DNA from: Gemmatimonadaceae bacterium
GTDB lineage: Bacteria; Gemmatimonadota; Gemmatimonadetes; Gemmatimonadales; Gemmatimonadaceae
Length of the DNA stretch: 49,484 nt
Assembly: GCA_014379355.1 (NCBI GenBank)
Contig: JACMLX010000132.1
Span: 1 to 49,484 of the forward strand
Direction: 5' to 3'
The stretch's first letter is position 1; every line of letters begins with the position of its first letter. The position numbers and the translations under genes were made by a program. This document shows positions 8,075 to 16,684 of this stretch, piece by piece. The notes beneath the pieces were generated by a model. That model had not been told where the DNA came from. It did not search any database and saw nothing but the letters and a program-made list of their open reading frames with translations.

Positions 8075-8887
8075 GTGGCTCGAGTCATAGCGATCGCGAA
8101 TCAGAAAGGCGGGGTCGGCAAGACGACGACCGCCGTCAACCTCGCCGCCAGCCTGGCGGTGGCCGAACAGCGTACCCTGCTCATCGACGGCGATCCCCAA
8201 GGCAATGCCACCTCCGGCATCGGACTCGCGCGCGATACTGTCACCCAGACGACGTACGACGTCCTCATCGGCGAAAGCTCAATCTCCGCCGCCCGCCATC
8301 GCCACGTCCAGTTCCCGACCCTCGATGTGCTGCCCGCCACGGCAGATCTCGCCGGCGCCGAAGTGGAACTCGTCGATCGTGAGGCCCGCGAAGCCATGAT
8401 GCGCAATGCCGTCGCCGAAATCCGTGACGAGTATGACTACATCCTCATCGACTGCCCGCCGTCGCTCGGCTTGATCACCGTCAACATGCTCGCCGCCGCT
8501 GACGCGCTGCTCATCCCCGTGCAGTGTGAGTACTACGCTCTCGAGGGACTGTCGCAACTGCTCAATACCGTGCATCTGGTCCAGCGCAGCGTCAATCCAG
8601 CGCTGGGAATCGACGGTGTGCTCCTCACCATGTACGACGCGCGACTCAACCTCTCGCGCCAGGTCGCGACCGACGCCCGTGAATACTTCGGGCCCAAGGT
8701 GTTCGAAAGCGTCATTCCGAGGAACGTCCGACTCGCCGAAGCACCGAGCTTCGGCAAACCGATCATCCTCTACGACCTCGCGTCGGTCGGCGCACAGGCC
8801 TACATGGCCGTCGCCAAGGAATTGATCGCCCGACACCGGACCACCCCCGCCGACCCGAACGGATCTGCCAGACGCGCCGATCGCTGA
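8075..8887 (+). CDS. parA: Chromosome partitioning ATPase ParA/Soj
   Basis: A 270-aa protein from GTG 8075 (VARVIAIANQKGGVGKTTTA). The deviant Walker A KGGVGKTT sits at the N-terminus as usual for ParA/Soj. Walker A' (LLIDGDPQGNATSGIG), Walker B (YILIDCPPSLGLITVN) and PVQCEYYALEGLSQLL are all present. ParA binds DNA non-specifically as an ATP dimer and drives ParB-parS complexes apart. The frame is open to 7973, but the extra 34 residues are proline-rich, unlike the family, and would be encoded across a parS site. parB follows 65 bases later. Confidence 0.95.
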   Translation: MARVIAIANQKGGVGKTTTAVNLAASLAVAEQRTLLIDGDPQGNATSGIGLARDTVTQTTYDVLIGESSISAARHRHVQFPTLDVLPATADLAGAEVELVDREAREAMMRNAVAEIRDEYDYILIDCPPSLGLITVNMLAAADALLIPVQCEYYALEGLSQLLNTVHLVQRSVNPALGIDGVLLTMYDARLNLSRQVATDAREYFGPKVFESVIPRNVRLAEAPSFGKPIILYDLASVGAQAYMAVAKELIARHRTTPADPNGSARRADR

Positions 8888-8952
8888 ACCGCGCTCACCC
8901 GCTCCACCATCGCCGATCGCGACAGCCACTCGACGCCCTCCGGATCCGCTCC

Positions 8953-9879
8953 ATGCCCCCTGAACAACCCCGACGCCTCGGACGAGGTCTCGAAGCCCTC
9001 TTGGCCATGAAGGCTCCGGAACCGCGAAACCCCTCGGCCGTCGCCAGCGACAGCAACGCCGCTGCCGGATTGCAGCATGTGCGACTCAGTGAAATTCGAC
9101 CAAACCCGTACCAGCCGCGCAAGGAATTCAAGCTCGAGGAACTCTCCGAACTCCAGGCGTCCCTCAAAGCGTCCGGCTTGCTGCAGCCGATCACCCTGCG
9201 GCCCTCGCCCGCTGGCGTCGGCTTCGAGCTGATCGCCGGCGAACGGCGTTTCCGCGCCGCGTCTGCACTGGGATGGACCGACATTCCCGCCGTCGTCCGC
9301 ACGATCGACGACAAAACGCTGCTGACGCTTGCACTCATCGAGAATCTCCAGCGAAGCGACCTCAATCCGCTCGAGGAGGCCGAAGGCTACAAACGCCTCG
9401 TCGATGAGTTTGCGCTCTCGCACACACAAGTCGGTGAGGTCGTCGGCAAGGACCGCTCGACCGTCGCCAATCTGCTGCGGCTCCTCCAGCTTCCGGCCGC
9501 CGTGCGTCGGTTGCTGAGCGAAGGCGCCATTTCCCTGGGTCATGCCCGTGCACTGCTCGGTCTCGGACAGGACCGAGCCATGATCGAGCTGGCTCGCGAA
9601 GCTGCCAGCCAGGGATTGAGCGTCCGCGACGTCGAACGTCGCGTACAGGGCACCCCCGGGAGTAAACGCAGTGCAAAGACCACCACGTCCGGGGCACGCA
9701 CACCGGCATCGGCGGAAGCGCGAAGCATCGAAGACCGGCTCCGCCGACACCTTCAGACCGACGTCAGCGTTCACCTCTCGAAAGGCAAGAACACCAAGGG
9801 CGAACTGCGCATCCATTTCTACTCGAACGACGATCTCGCACGCGTGTTGGACCTTGTGCTGGGCAGCGATTCCGACTGA
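8953..9879 (+). CDS. parB: Chromosome partitioning protein ParB/Spo0J, parS-binding CTPase
   Basis: A 308-aa protein. The N-terminus RRLGRGLEALLAM matches the ParA-stimulating leader of Spo0J. The CTPase/ParB domain follows (LSEIRPNPYQPRKEF, LLQPITLRPSP, then GERRFRAA, the CTP-binding arginine patch), then ALIENLQRSDLNPLEEAEGY and the helix-turn-helix (LSHTQVGEVVGKDRSTVANL) that reads parS. The C-terminal dimerisation domain ends LARVLDLVLGSDSD. It forms an operon with parA and targets the two parS sites just upstream. Confidence 0.95.
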   Translation: MPPEQPRRLGRGLEALLAMKAPEPRNPSAVASDSNAAAGLQHVRLSEIRPNPYQPRKEFKLEELSELQASLKASGLLQPITLRPSPAGVGFELIAGERRFRAASALGWTDIPAVVRTIDDKTLLTLALIENLQRSDLNPLEEAEGYKRLVDEFALSHTQVGEVVGKDRSTVANLLRLLQLPAAVRRLLSEGAISLGHARALLGLGQDRAMIELAREAASQGLSVRDVERRVQGTPGSKRSAKTTTSGARTPASAEARSIEDRLRRHLQTDVSVHLSKGKNTKGELRIHFYSNDDLARVLDLVLGSDSD

Positions 9880-9973
9880 GTGGCGGCCGGTCCTAATTCG
9901 CGCGACGCTACGGATTCTCTGTCGTGTAGAGAACCTCCGGGTTCTTCACAACTGCGTAACTCATTCAATACTA

Positions 9974-11020
9974 ATGACTTACAGGCTTAAGTCCGGCAAT
10001 TTTGCCCGGTTTTCCACATTTTCGGCTCTGCTGATCGGCCTGTCACTGGCCGCGTGCGGTGCGCCAAAGTCCGAATCGGTGGACACCGCAGCTGCATCCA
10101 CGGGCACCCTGCGCGTCGCCCTGCTCACACCGGGACCTGTGTCCGACCAGGCGTGGAACGGGGGTGCGTTTGCCGGGCTGCAGCGCATCAAGGATTCCCT
10201 TGCCGCTCGTGTCAGCCACATCCAGACAAAGACGCCGGCAGAGTTCGATGAGAATTTTCGGCTGTATGGCGAGCAGGGCTACAGCATCGTGTTCGGACAT
10301 GGTTTCGAGTATCAGGACGCGGCCAAACGCGTGGCGCCGGATTTCCCGAAAACCATGTACGTCACCACCTCGGGCAATACGACCGGTCCGAACATCGCCG
10401 GCCTCGAGTTCGCCTTCGAGGATGGCGCCTACCTCGCCGGCATCGTCGCCGGTGCGGCGACCAGGTCCGGCACGATCGGCGTAATCGGCGGTCAGGAAAT
10501 GCCACCGGTGAAACGCAGCTTCTATGCGTTCGAGGCCGGCGCGAAGTCCGTCAATCCCACGATAAGGGTGATCACGTCCTACATCGGCAACTGGGACGAC
10601 GCCAGCGCCGGCAAGGAGCAGGCGCTCGCACAGATCGGGCGCGGCGTGGATGTGATCTTCCAGAATGCCGATGCCGCCGGACTCGGAGTCTTCCAGGCCG
10701 CGCGCGAATCGAAGGGAGTGCGCATAATCGGTGCAAATAGCGACCAGAACAGCATCGCGCCGGAAGTGGTCCTCGGCAGCGTCGTCATCGATCTCCCGCA
10801 CGCCTTCCTGCTCGTCGCAAAGGAAGTGCAGGCGGGAACGTTCGCGCCACGCGTGATCTCGCTGGGCATGAAGACGGACGTCGTTCGACTCGTGATCAAC
10901 CCCGCGTTGCGCACGACCATTCCGGCCTCGGCACTGACGGCCGTCGATTCCGTCACGAAGCAGCTGGTGGCGGGCACGTTCTCGGCACCGGTTCCTCCGA
11001 TCACCGCCGTCGCGAAGTGA
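9974..11020 (+). CDS. BmpA/Med-family substrate-binding lipoprotein (nucleoside uptake type)
   Basis: ATG 9974 gives 348 aa. The signal peptide ends with lipobox SLAAC, so this is a lipid-anchored periplasmic binding protein. The mature part begins RVALLTPGPVSDQAWNGGAF and shows the family pattern (GYSIVFGHGFEYQDAAKRVA, GLEFAFEDGAYLAGIVAGAA, GIRVIGANSDQ-like segment VRIIGANSDQNSIAP). BmpA/PnrA/Med proteins bind purine nucleosides for an ABC importer of the BmpDEFG/NupNOPQ type, and the ATPase and two permeases follow here. The frame is open further upstream but that part overlaps parB. The stop overlaps the next gene (GTGA). Confidence 0.88.
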   Translation: MTYRLKSGNFARFSTFSALLIGLSLAACGAPKSESVDTAAASTGTLRVALLTPGPVSDQAWNGGAFAGLQRIKDSLAARVSHIQTKTPAEFDENFRLYGEQGYSIVFGHGFEYQDAAKRVAPDFPKTMYVTTSGNTTGPNIAGLEFAFEDGAYLAGIVAGAATRSGTIGVIGGQEMPPVKRSFYAFEAGAKSVNPTIRVITSYIGNWDDASAGKEQALAQIGRGVDVIFQNADAAGLGVFQAARESKGVRIIGANSDQNSIAPEVVLGSVVIDLPHAFLLVAKEVQAGTFAPRVISLGMKTDVVRLVINPALRTTIPASALTAVDSVTKQLVAGTFSAPVPPITAVAK

Positions 11021-11808
11021 GTCCGCCAGTGGCGTCCGCGGACCTCAGTGAGATCGTGCCCTGGCTGAACGATCTGCTGCAGACAGACACCACACCTGAC
11101 TATTCAGGTGCGATGAACGGACTGCAGTGCGATCATGCCGGACCGGTGCGACACGTCGCTGCCGCGGTCGATGCGTCGTTGCGTGTCGTCGAACAGGCGG
11201 TCGCATGTGGCGCGAACCTGCTTGTCGTGCATCATGGCATGTTCTGGTCGGGTGCGCAGCCGATTCGTGGCGCGCTGCATCGCAAGTTGAAGCTCCTGCT
11301 CGACAACGACATCGCCGTGTACAGCTCGCATCTTCCGCTCGATCGGCATGCGGACGTCGGCAACAACGCACTGCTCGCACGCGCATTGATGCTCACGCCG
11401 TCGTCAACGTGGTATGCCTACAAGGGCGTGCCGATCGGCGTCGTCGCGACATCCGACGGCACGACCCGGGACCTCGCCGAACGCGTCCGACAATTTTCTG
11501 CCCGCCACGATCATCATGCCGTGATCACGCCGCACGATGCGGCGCGCCGCTCGCACATCGTCGCCATCTGCAGTGGTGGCGGCGCATCGACGGACTCGAT
11601 CCGCGAAGCGCGGAACCTGGGTGCGGACACACTGATCGTCGGCGAAGGCCCGCATCACACGGCAGTGGATGCCGAGGAGGCTGGCGTGGTCGTGATGTAT
11701 GCAGGGCACTATGCGACGGAGACGCTGGGCGTGCAGGCGCTCGCGACGGCGATCAGTGCGCGATGGAACGTGCCGTGGTCGTTTCTTCCGGCACCGACCG
11801 GCCTGTGA
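11017..11808 (+). CDS. NIF3-like dinuclear metal-centre protein
   Basis: A 263-aa protein starting at GTG 11017, overlapping the preceding stop. It has the NIF3/YqfO pattern: DLLQTDTTPDYSGAMNGLQC, VEQAVACGANLLVVHHGMFW (metal-binding His-His), SSHLPLDRHADVGNNALLAR, and the C-terminal GADTLIVGEGPHHTAVDAEE and MYAGHYATETLGV with further His and Glu ligands. It lacks the PII-like insert of longer members. The biochemical role of NIF3 proteins is unsettled; GTP cyclohydrolase-like annotations are inherited rather than proven. Its location between a nucleoside-binding protein and its ATPase, with overlapping codons on both sides, suggests a link to nucleoside or nucleotide metabolism. Confidence 0.88.
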   Translation: MSPPVASADLSEIVPWLNDLLQTDTTPDYSGAMNGLQCDHAGPVRHVAAAVDASLRVVEQAVACGANLLVVHHGMFWSGAQPIRGALHRKLKLLLDNDIAVYSSHLPLDRHADVGNNALLARALMLTPSSTWYAYKGVPIGVVATSDGTTRDLAERVRQFSARHDHHAVITPHDAARRSHIVAICSGGGASTDSIREARNLGADTLIVGEGPHHTAVDAEEAGVVVMYAGHYATETLGVQALATAISARWNVPWSFLPAPTGL

Positions 11809-13256
11809 CCGCTGCGGCGCCCCGTCTGGCGCTCGGCTCCATTCGACGGTCGTACGGCAGCGTCCTCGCGCTCGACGACGCCAGTCTCTCCGTCGCCGCG
11901 GGTGAAGTGCACGCCCTGCTCGGCGAAAACGGCGCCGGAAAGTCGACCATGATGAAGATCGCATTCGGACTCGATCGCGCCGATGTCGGGACGATTCACA
12001 TCGACGGCAGGCCCACGACCATGCGCTCACCGCGAGACGCGATGGCGCACGGCATCGGCATGGTACAGCAGCACTTCGCGCTCGTTGACGCAATGACTGT
12101 CGCCGAAAATGTGGCGCTGGGTGGCATCGGTGCCTTTTCACTCGAAGCAACGGCGGCGACGATCCGTCGCATCGGAGTCGAGTCGGGCCTGGATCTCGAT
12201 CCCGGTGCAATCGTGCGCGACCTGCCCATCGGTGCACAGCAGCGGCTCGAGATCGTGAAGGCGCTCGCCCGACGCACGACCACGTTGATTCTCGATGAAC
12301 CGACGGCAGTGTTGTCGCCGACGGAGTCGACCGAATTGCTCGAGTGGATCCGACGCTTTGCCGATTCCGGCGGCACCGTGATCCTGATCGCGCACAAGCT
12401 GCGCGAAGTGTTGAGCGTCGCCGACCGTGTCACTGTGTTGCGGCGCGGGCGGACGGTGTTGTCGGCGCTCGCCTCGGACGTCACGGAGGATTCACTCGCC
12501 GGAGCGATGCTCGGCGACTCGGCGGCGCGCGCCAAGGTGTCAGCGCCGGCACCGGCAGCTGCATCGAATGGCCCGGTCGTGTTGTCCGTGACTGGAGTCA
12601 GTGTGGCCGATGCAACGGGTATCGAGCGACTTCGCGACGCAACGCTCGAGGTGCGCGCTGGCGAGATCGTCGGTGTGGCCGCCATCGAAGGCGCCGGTCA
12701 GCGTGAACTGCTGCGTGTGCTGGCCGGTCGGATGGCGCCGACACGCGGCACGGTGCACCTGCCGGCATCGATCGGGTTCGCACCGGAAGACCGCCATCGC
12801 GATGCCGTCGTGCTGGACGCGACATTGACCGAGAATGTGGCGCTTCGTGGTGCCGGTCAGCGGCGCGGCATCATTGGCTGGGACGCTCTGCGATCCACGA
12901 CGACGGCGATGATGAAAGCGCGTGATGTGCGGGCAGACAGCGAGGCCGTCACCATACGTACGCTGTCTGGCGGCAACCAGCAGAAACTGGTGCTCGGTCG
13001 TGAGCTCGCGGACGCACCGCCGGCACTCGTGGTGGAGAATCCGACGCGCGGTCTCGACATCCGTGCGACTGCGGACGTGCAGGCCGCGCTGCGTGCGGCG
13101 CGCGATGCAGGCATGGCGGTGGTCGTGTATTCGAGTGATCTGGATGAAGTGCTGTCGCTCGCGGATCGCGTCGTGGTCGTCGCGGCCGGTCGCATCCGCG
13201 ACGTGCCGTCCGATCGTGAGTCGGTCGGCAGGGCGATGCTCTCGGGCGTATCATGA
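11805..13256 (+). CDS. ABC transporter ATPase with two nucleotide-binding domains (nucleoside/sugar importer)
   Basis: A 483-aa protein from GTG 11805, whose start codon overlaps the NIF3 stop and whose stop overlaps the first permease (ATGA). Domain 1 has Walker A GENGAGKST, MVQQHFALVDAMTVAENVAL, signature region LPIGAQQRLEIVKAL and Walker B LILDEPTAVL. Domain 2 has a degenerate Walker A (EGAGQREL, no GKS/T), signature LSGGNQQKLVLGRELA and ALVVENPTRGLDI. One canonical and one degenerate site is normal for the CUT2/BmpE/NupO class of importers. It is cytoplasmic and powers uptake of the ligand bound by the upstream lipoprotein. Confidence 0.92.
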   Translation: MTAAAPRLALGSIRRSYGSVLALDDASLSVAAGEVHALLGENGAGKSTMMKIAFGLDRADVGTIHIDGRPTTMRSPRDAMAHGIGMVQQHFALVDAMTVAENVALGGIGAFSLEATAATIRRIGVESGLDLDPGAIVRDLPIGAQQRLEIVKALARRTTTLILDEPTAVLSPTESTELLEWIRRFADSGGTVILIAHKLREVLSVADRVTVLRRGRTVLSALASDVTEDSLAGAMLGDSAARAKVSAPAPAAASNGPVVLSVTGVSVADATGIERLRDATLEVRAGEIVGVAAIEGAGQRELLRVLAGRMAPTRGTVHLPASIGFAPEDRHRDAVVLDATLTENVALRGAGQRRGIIGWDALRSTTTAMMKARDVRADSEAVTIRTLSGGNQQKLVLGRELADAPPALVVENPTRGLDIRATADVQAALRAARDAGMAVVVYSSDLDEVLSLADRVVVVAAGRIRDVPSDRESVGRAMLSGVS

Positions 13257-14344
13257 CCTCACGCACCGTACTGCGTGCACTCCTGGAACCGCTGCTTGCA
13301 GGGATGCTGGCGCTGCTCGTGCTTGCCGTATTGCTCGGTGCGAGTGGCTACCCGGTTGGTGAAGCGCTCACTGCATTGTGGCAGGGTGCATTCGGATCGT
13401 GGTCTGTGATTGCATCCGGTACACTCGTGCGCGCGACACCGCTGCTCTTCGCAGGTCTCGCAGTCGCCGTCGCGTTCCGTGCGGGCATCCTGAACATCGG
13501 CGCGGAAGGACAGCTGCTGATCGGCGCTGCAGCGGCCACGGCGATGGCGGTGAACCTGCCGCCAGGACTCGGTGCGGCCGGCCTGCTGCTCGCGTTGGGC
13601 GCCGGTGTGCTGTGCGGCGGGGCCTGGGCGGCGATCGCGGCCGTGCTGCGACTCCGCTTCGGCGTGCTGGAGGTCATCAGCACGATCATGCTGAACGTGA
13701 TTGCACTCAACATCACCGGCCTGCTGGTGCGCGGTCCGTTGCAGGAGCCGACGCGCACCTTTCCGCAGTCCGCACTGATCGATCAGGCACTGAGGCTGCC
13801 ACGCGTGATCCCTGGCACACGATTGCACGCGGGCGTCGTGCTGGCCGTCGTCACCGCACTTGTCATCGGGTGGTTTTTGCGCGCGACGGCGCCCGGGTTC
13901 CGCCTGCGGATGACTGGCGCCAATCCGCATGCTGCGGCGAGTACTGGCAGGATCGATGTCGCGCGAGTGACGCTGTTGGCCTTCATCTCGAGCGGCGCGA
14001 TCGCCGGGCTTGGCGGCGCGGTTGAAGTGACGGGCGTCACGTACGCGCTGTATGAGAACCTGTCGCCGGGCTACGGCTACACGGCAATCGCGGTGGCACT
14101 GCTGGCGCGATTGAACCCGGCACGCGCCATCGGGTCGGCGGTGATTTTCGGCGCATTGGAGGCGGGGGCAAGCGCGATGCAACGGGAAGCCCAGGTGCCG
14201 GCCGGGATGGTTGGGGTGGTGGAGGCCTGCGTGATTCTGGTGCTGGTGGCGTCGGAATGGATTGGAGCGCGGGCGGCGGCGGGGGGACGTTTGATTCGGG
14301 GGGGGACCCCGCGCTCAGGACCGACCAGCGCGCCAGCCACATGA
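13253..14344 (+). CDS. ABC importer permease 1 (BmpF/NupP type)
   Basis: A 363-aa polytopic membrane protein of the branched-chain/CUT2 permease superfamily, with the hallmark FRAGILNIGAEGQLLIGAAA and FGVLEVISTIMLNVIALNIT. The C-terminus after about residue 340 is unusual: it is encoded by a very G-rich stretch (14270-14306) including a run of eight G and gives the tail GGRLIRGGTPRSGPTSAPAT. The final four bases overlap the start of permease 2 (ATGA). One extra G in the G8 run would put the reading frame into that of permease 2, which is open from at least 14257, so slippage could yield a fused permease. Confidence 0.92.
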   Translation: MTSRTVLRALLEPLLAGMLALLVLAVLLGASGYPVGEALTALWQGAFGSWSVIASGTLVRATPLLFAGLAVAVAFRAGILNIGAEGQLLIGAAAATAMAVNLPPGLGAAGLLLALGAGVLCGGAWAAIAAVLRLRFGVLEVISTIMLNVIALNITGLLVRGPLQEPTRTFPQSALIDQALRLPRVIPGTRLHAGVVLAVVTALVIGWFLRATAPGFRLRMTGANPHAAASTGRIDVARVTLLAFISSGAIAGLGGAVEVTGVTYALYENLSPGYGYTAIAVALLARLNPARAIGSAVIFGALEAGASAMQREAQVPAGMVGVVEACVILVLVASEWIGARAAAGGRLIRGGTPRSGPTSAPAT

Positions 14345-15264
14345 GCGCGCAAACTGCCACCGACTTCCTCGACGCCTCCATCCGCAGCGCCACCCCGCTT
14401 CTCCTTGCCGCACTCGGCGAGACCGTCGCGGAACGCAGCGGAGTCATCAATGTCGGTCTGGAAGGCGCAATCATCGCCGGTTGTCTCGCCGGCCTCGTCG
14501 GCGCCGCCGAGTTCGGGCCCATGGCTGGTCTGGCCATCGCGGGAGCAGCCGGGCTCGGTATCGCCATCATATTCGCGGTCGTCGCCATTGCACTCGCTGC
14601 CGACCAGATCATCACCGGGACCGCCATCACCATGCTCGGGCTCGGCCTGACCAGCACGCTGTATCGTGTCTTGTACGGCGACGGCGGCGCCGCCTTGCAG
14701 ACGCCGACGTTGTCGCCGATCGGCATTCCGCTGCTCCGCGACATTCCGCTGATCGGCAGCGCACTCTTCGATCAGCCGGTACCGACCTACCTGGCCGCGC
14801 TGCTCGTTCCCGCCGTCTGGTGGGGCATGTACAGAACGCAATTCGGACTCGCATTGCGCGCGACTGGTGAGAATCCGGCGGCAGCCCGCGCGTCCGGCAT
14901 CTCGCCGAAGAATATGCAGAGTTTCGGAATCCTGTTCGGCGGACTCTGCGGAGGGCTGGCCGGCGGGACGCTCGTCCTTGCTCAGGTCGGCACATTTGCA
15001 GAGGGAATGTCCGCCGGCAGAGGCTTCGTGGCCATCGCAATCGTGGCACTGGGTCGTTGGCATCCCGTTGGTGCTGCGTTGGCGGCGCTAATTTTTGGCA
15101 TGGCGAGCGCGCTGCAGTTTCTTTTTCAGGCGCTCGACCTCAAGCTGCCGTATCAACTCTTTCTCGCGCTGCCATACGCACTGACACTCGCCGCGCTTGC
15201 GCTCGCTAGCGGTCGCTACCGAGCACCGAAGTCGCTTGGCGTTCGCCTGAACGTCGCCGACTGA
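14341..15264 (+). CDS. ABC importer permease 2 (BmpG/NupQ type)
   Basis: A 307-aa polytopic membrane protein from ATG 14341. LGETVAERSGVINVGLEGAI is the family signature; further on GLALRATGENPAAARASGIS and GRGFVAIAIVALGRWHPVGA match NupQ-type permeases. It pairs with permease 1 to form the channel of the importer. The frame is open upstream through the end of permease 1, but the overlapping ATGA start fits the operon's pattern. It is the last gene of the operon and is followed by a long inverted-repeat element. Confidence 0.92.
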   Translation: MSAQTATDFLDASIRSATPLLLAALGETVAERSGVINVGLEGAIIAGCLAGLVGAAEFGPMAGLAIAGAAGLGIAIIFAVVAIALAADQIITGTAITMLGLGLTSTLYRVLYGDGGAALQTPTLSPIGIPLLRDIPLIGSALFDQPVPTYLAALLVPAVWWGMYRTQFGLALRATGENPAAARASGISPKNMQSFGILFGGLCGGLAGGTLVLAQVGTFAEGMSAGRGFVAIAIVALGRWHPVGAALAALIFGMASALQFLFQALDLKLPYQLFLALPYALTLAALALASGRYRAPKSLGVRLNVAD

Positions 15265-15298
15265 CTTGCTCTGCCCTGAGTCCGCTTTGACTGCTGGG

Positions 15299-15525
15299 GT
15301 CTAGAGACACTCAGCCACGGAGAACACGCGACGTCTACTGCGTTCACCTGACACTGTTCACGCGGGGCTCGCGAGGAACGCGGGGAAGTGCCACTCCAGA
15401 ACGTTCTGGGAACTGCGCTCGCGAGACGCGGTTCCAACAGCTGTCGTTTTCCCCGCGAGCCCCGCGTGAAAGGTTTCTGCCTGCATGCGAGCGAAGTCTC
15501 TGTGCCAAGGGTCTCTGTGCGAGAC
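15299..15525. repeat. Long inverted-repeat element R1 (homologous to R2)
   Basis: This element lies between convergent genes. TTCACGCGGGGCTCGCG at 15357-15373 is repeated in exact inverse at 15454-15470, and weaker pairing extends outward to GTCTAGAGACAC (15299) and GTGCGAGAC (to 15525). The centre is a smaller hairpin, GGAACTGCG with CGCGGTTCC at about 15409-15436. It is homologous to the element at 29366-29607: 26 identical bases at 15366-15391 / 29438-29463 and 25 at 15511-15535 / 29593-29617. No protein is encoded. It could act as a bidirectional terminator or be a non-autonomous mobile repeat. Confidence 0.85.
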
Positions 15526-15540
15526 ACGCAGTTCAAGAAG

Positions 15541-15582
15541 TCAGTCCGACATTCGCACGGCATCAGGATCGTGAGATGGGCG
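15541..15582 (-). pseudogene. Fragment matching the 3' end of dnaN
   Basis: Read on the minus strand this stretch gives HLTILMP followed by diverged codons and a stop, matching the dnaN C-terminus YLTILMPLRLSD at 29623 onward. At base level the match runs continuously from the R1 repeat into this fragment, with one base deleted, just as R2 abuts dnaN. It therefore looks like a remnant of dnaN carried along when the repeat was copied here. Confidence 0.7.
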
Positions 15583-15584
15583 TA

Positions 15585-16589
15585 TCAGCAGCCTGTGTAG
15601 GCGCTCGACCAGTACAGTGTCCATTTGCCGGCATCCGAGCGCTGCAGCATCTGCACTCGCGAACCGTCGCCAAAGTCCAGGCCCAGGAAGACCGTCGGTC
15701 TCCGACCGTCGTGCAGCATGAGGACCGCCAGCAGGTCCACCGCGATCAGATCGTCTTCAGCGGCATACTGCGTATCTCTCCAGACAGCGCTGTACTGTCT
15801 GGTTTTCGGCGCTCTCTCGAGTACCAGCACCGTCCGCTCCACACGAGGAGACGCTTCCATGTTCAGGCGTCGTTCCACCACCGTGATGACGGTTTCGACA
15901 TCGCCGGCGAGCAGTAGTCGGTAAGCACGCGTGACGCCGAATGGCACGCGTCGAAGCACGCCGGCGCTGTCGAGCGGCAACTGGGCAGCGGCGCGGTTGA
16001 TCTCCACGACCAGCTTCGCCGAATCGCCCCGAGACATCGAGCCGATGGAGTCCGCGTGTACGGCATCGGCCACGCCTGCCTGGAGTGCTATGCGCCAGCC
16101 CTGCACGGGAATTCCCGTCGTTTCACGAAGTGGTACGACAGGCCACGCATCGCACCCTTCGCCGACTTCCGGTTGTGTGTTGGCCACGAACTCACCGACC
16201 GACACGGTGCCGATTTTTCCGAACGCCGCGAACAGATCCACCGACGCCGGAGCTGCGCCCATCGGTAGCGTGGCGCTGGCCGGTTTCGGGACACTGTCGT
16301 CCATCACCGGCGGCAGGATGACCTGCGCGGCGCCCCCTTCAGCAGGGATGTAGATGGCGGTGCCGTCGGTTGCATTCCATCGCACCGGAACGACCGACGC
16401 AGTGGAATCGGCGGGCTTGGTCATCGGTGCCACGGGGTGCTCGCCGGTCACGACACGTGGCTGCGGCTGATCCTTCGTGCACGCGCTCCAGAGCAGTGCC
16501 GACCCGGCGACGAGCATCGGCGGACGCAGACAGCGCGTGATCACCGCAGCGTTCCATCCCGGAGAATTCGGCAACATGTCCCCAAACAT
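15585..16589 (-). CDS. Hypothetical lipoprotein
   Basis: About 334 aa from ATG 16589 (MFGDMLPNSPGWN), with ATG 16577 as an equally good alternative next to a GGGGA site. The signal has lipobox LLWSAC followed by a polar linker. The mature protein contains repeated acidic/valine-rich strands (GKIGTVSVGEFVANTQPEVG, WRIALQAGVADAVHADSIGS, VFLGLDFGDGSRVQMLQRSD) and ends with WTLYWSSAYTGC. I do not recognise the family; it is probably a membrane-anchored periplasmic or surface protein. It is divergent from the MFS gene and convergent with the nucleoside importer. Confidence 0.7.
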   Translation of the reverse strand: MFGDMLPNSPGWNAAVITRCLRPPMLVAGSALLWSACTKDQPQPRVVTGEHPVAPMTKPADSTASVVPVRWNATDGTAIYIPAEGGAAQVILPPVMDDSVPKPASATLPMGAAPASVDLFAAFGKIGTVSVGEFVANTQPEVGEGCDAWPVVPLRETTGIPVQGWRIALQAGVADAVHADSIGSMSRGDSAKLVVEINRAAAQLPLDSAGVLRRVPFGVTRAYRLLLAGDVETVITVVERRLNMEASPRVERTVLVLERAPKTRQYSAVWRDTQYAAEDDLIAVDLLAVLMLHDGRRPTVFLGLDFGDGSRVQMLQRSDAGKWTLYWSSAYTGC

Positions 16590-16684
16590 ACGGCGGGCAT
16601 CACGTGCGGCAACGCGATGCCGAACCCGACGCGGGCGATTACCGTACCCGGCGCGACCATCGTTCATGTCACCGCCGAGGATTC

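Noticed and set aside
15216-15563. A 115-codon minus-strand open frame in the R1 gap
   Set aside because: It is produced by the repeat and the dnaN remnant; no ribosome site or coding character.
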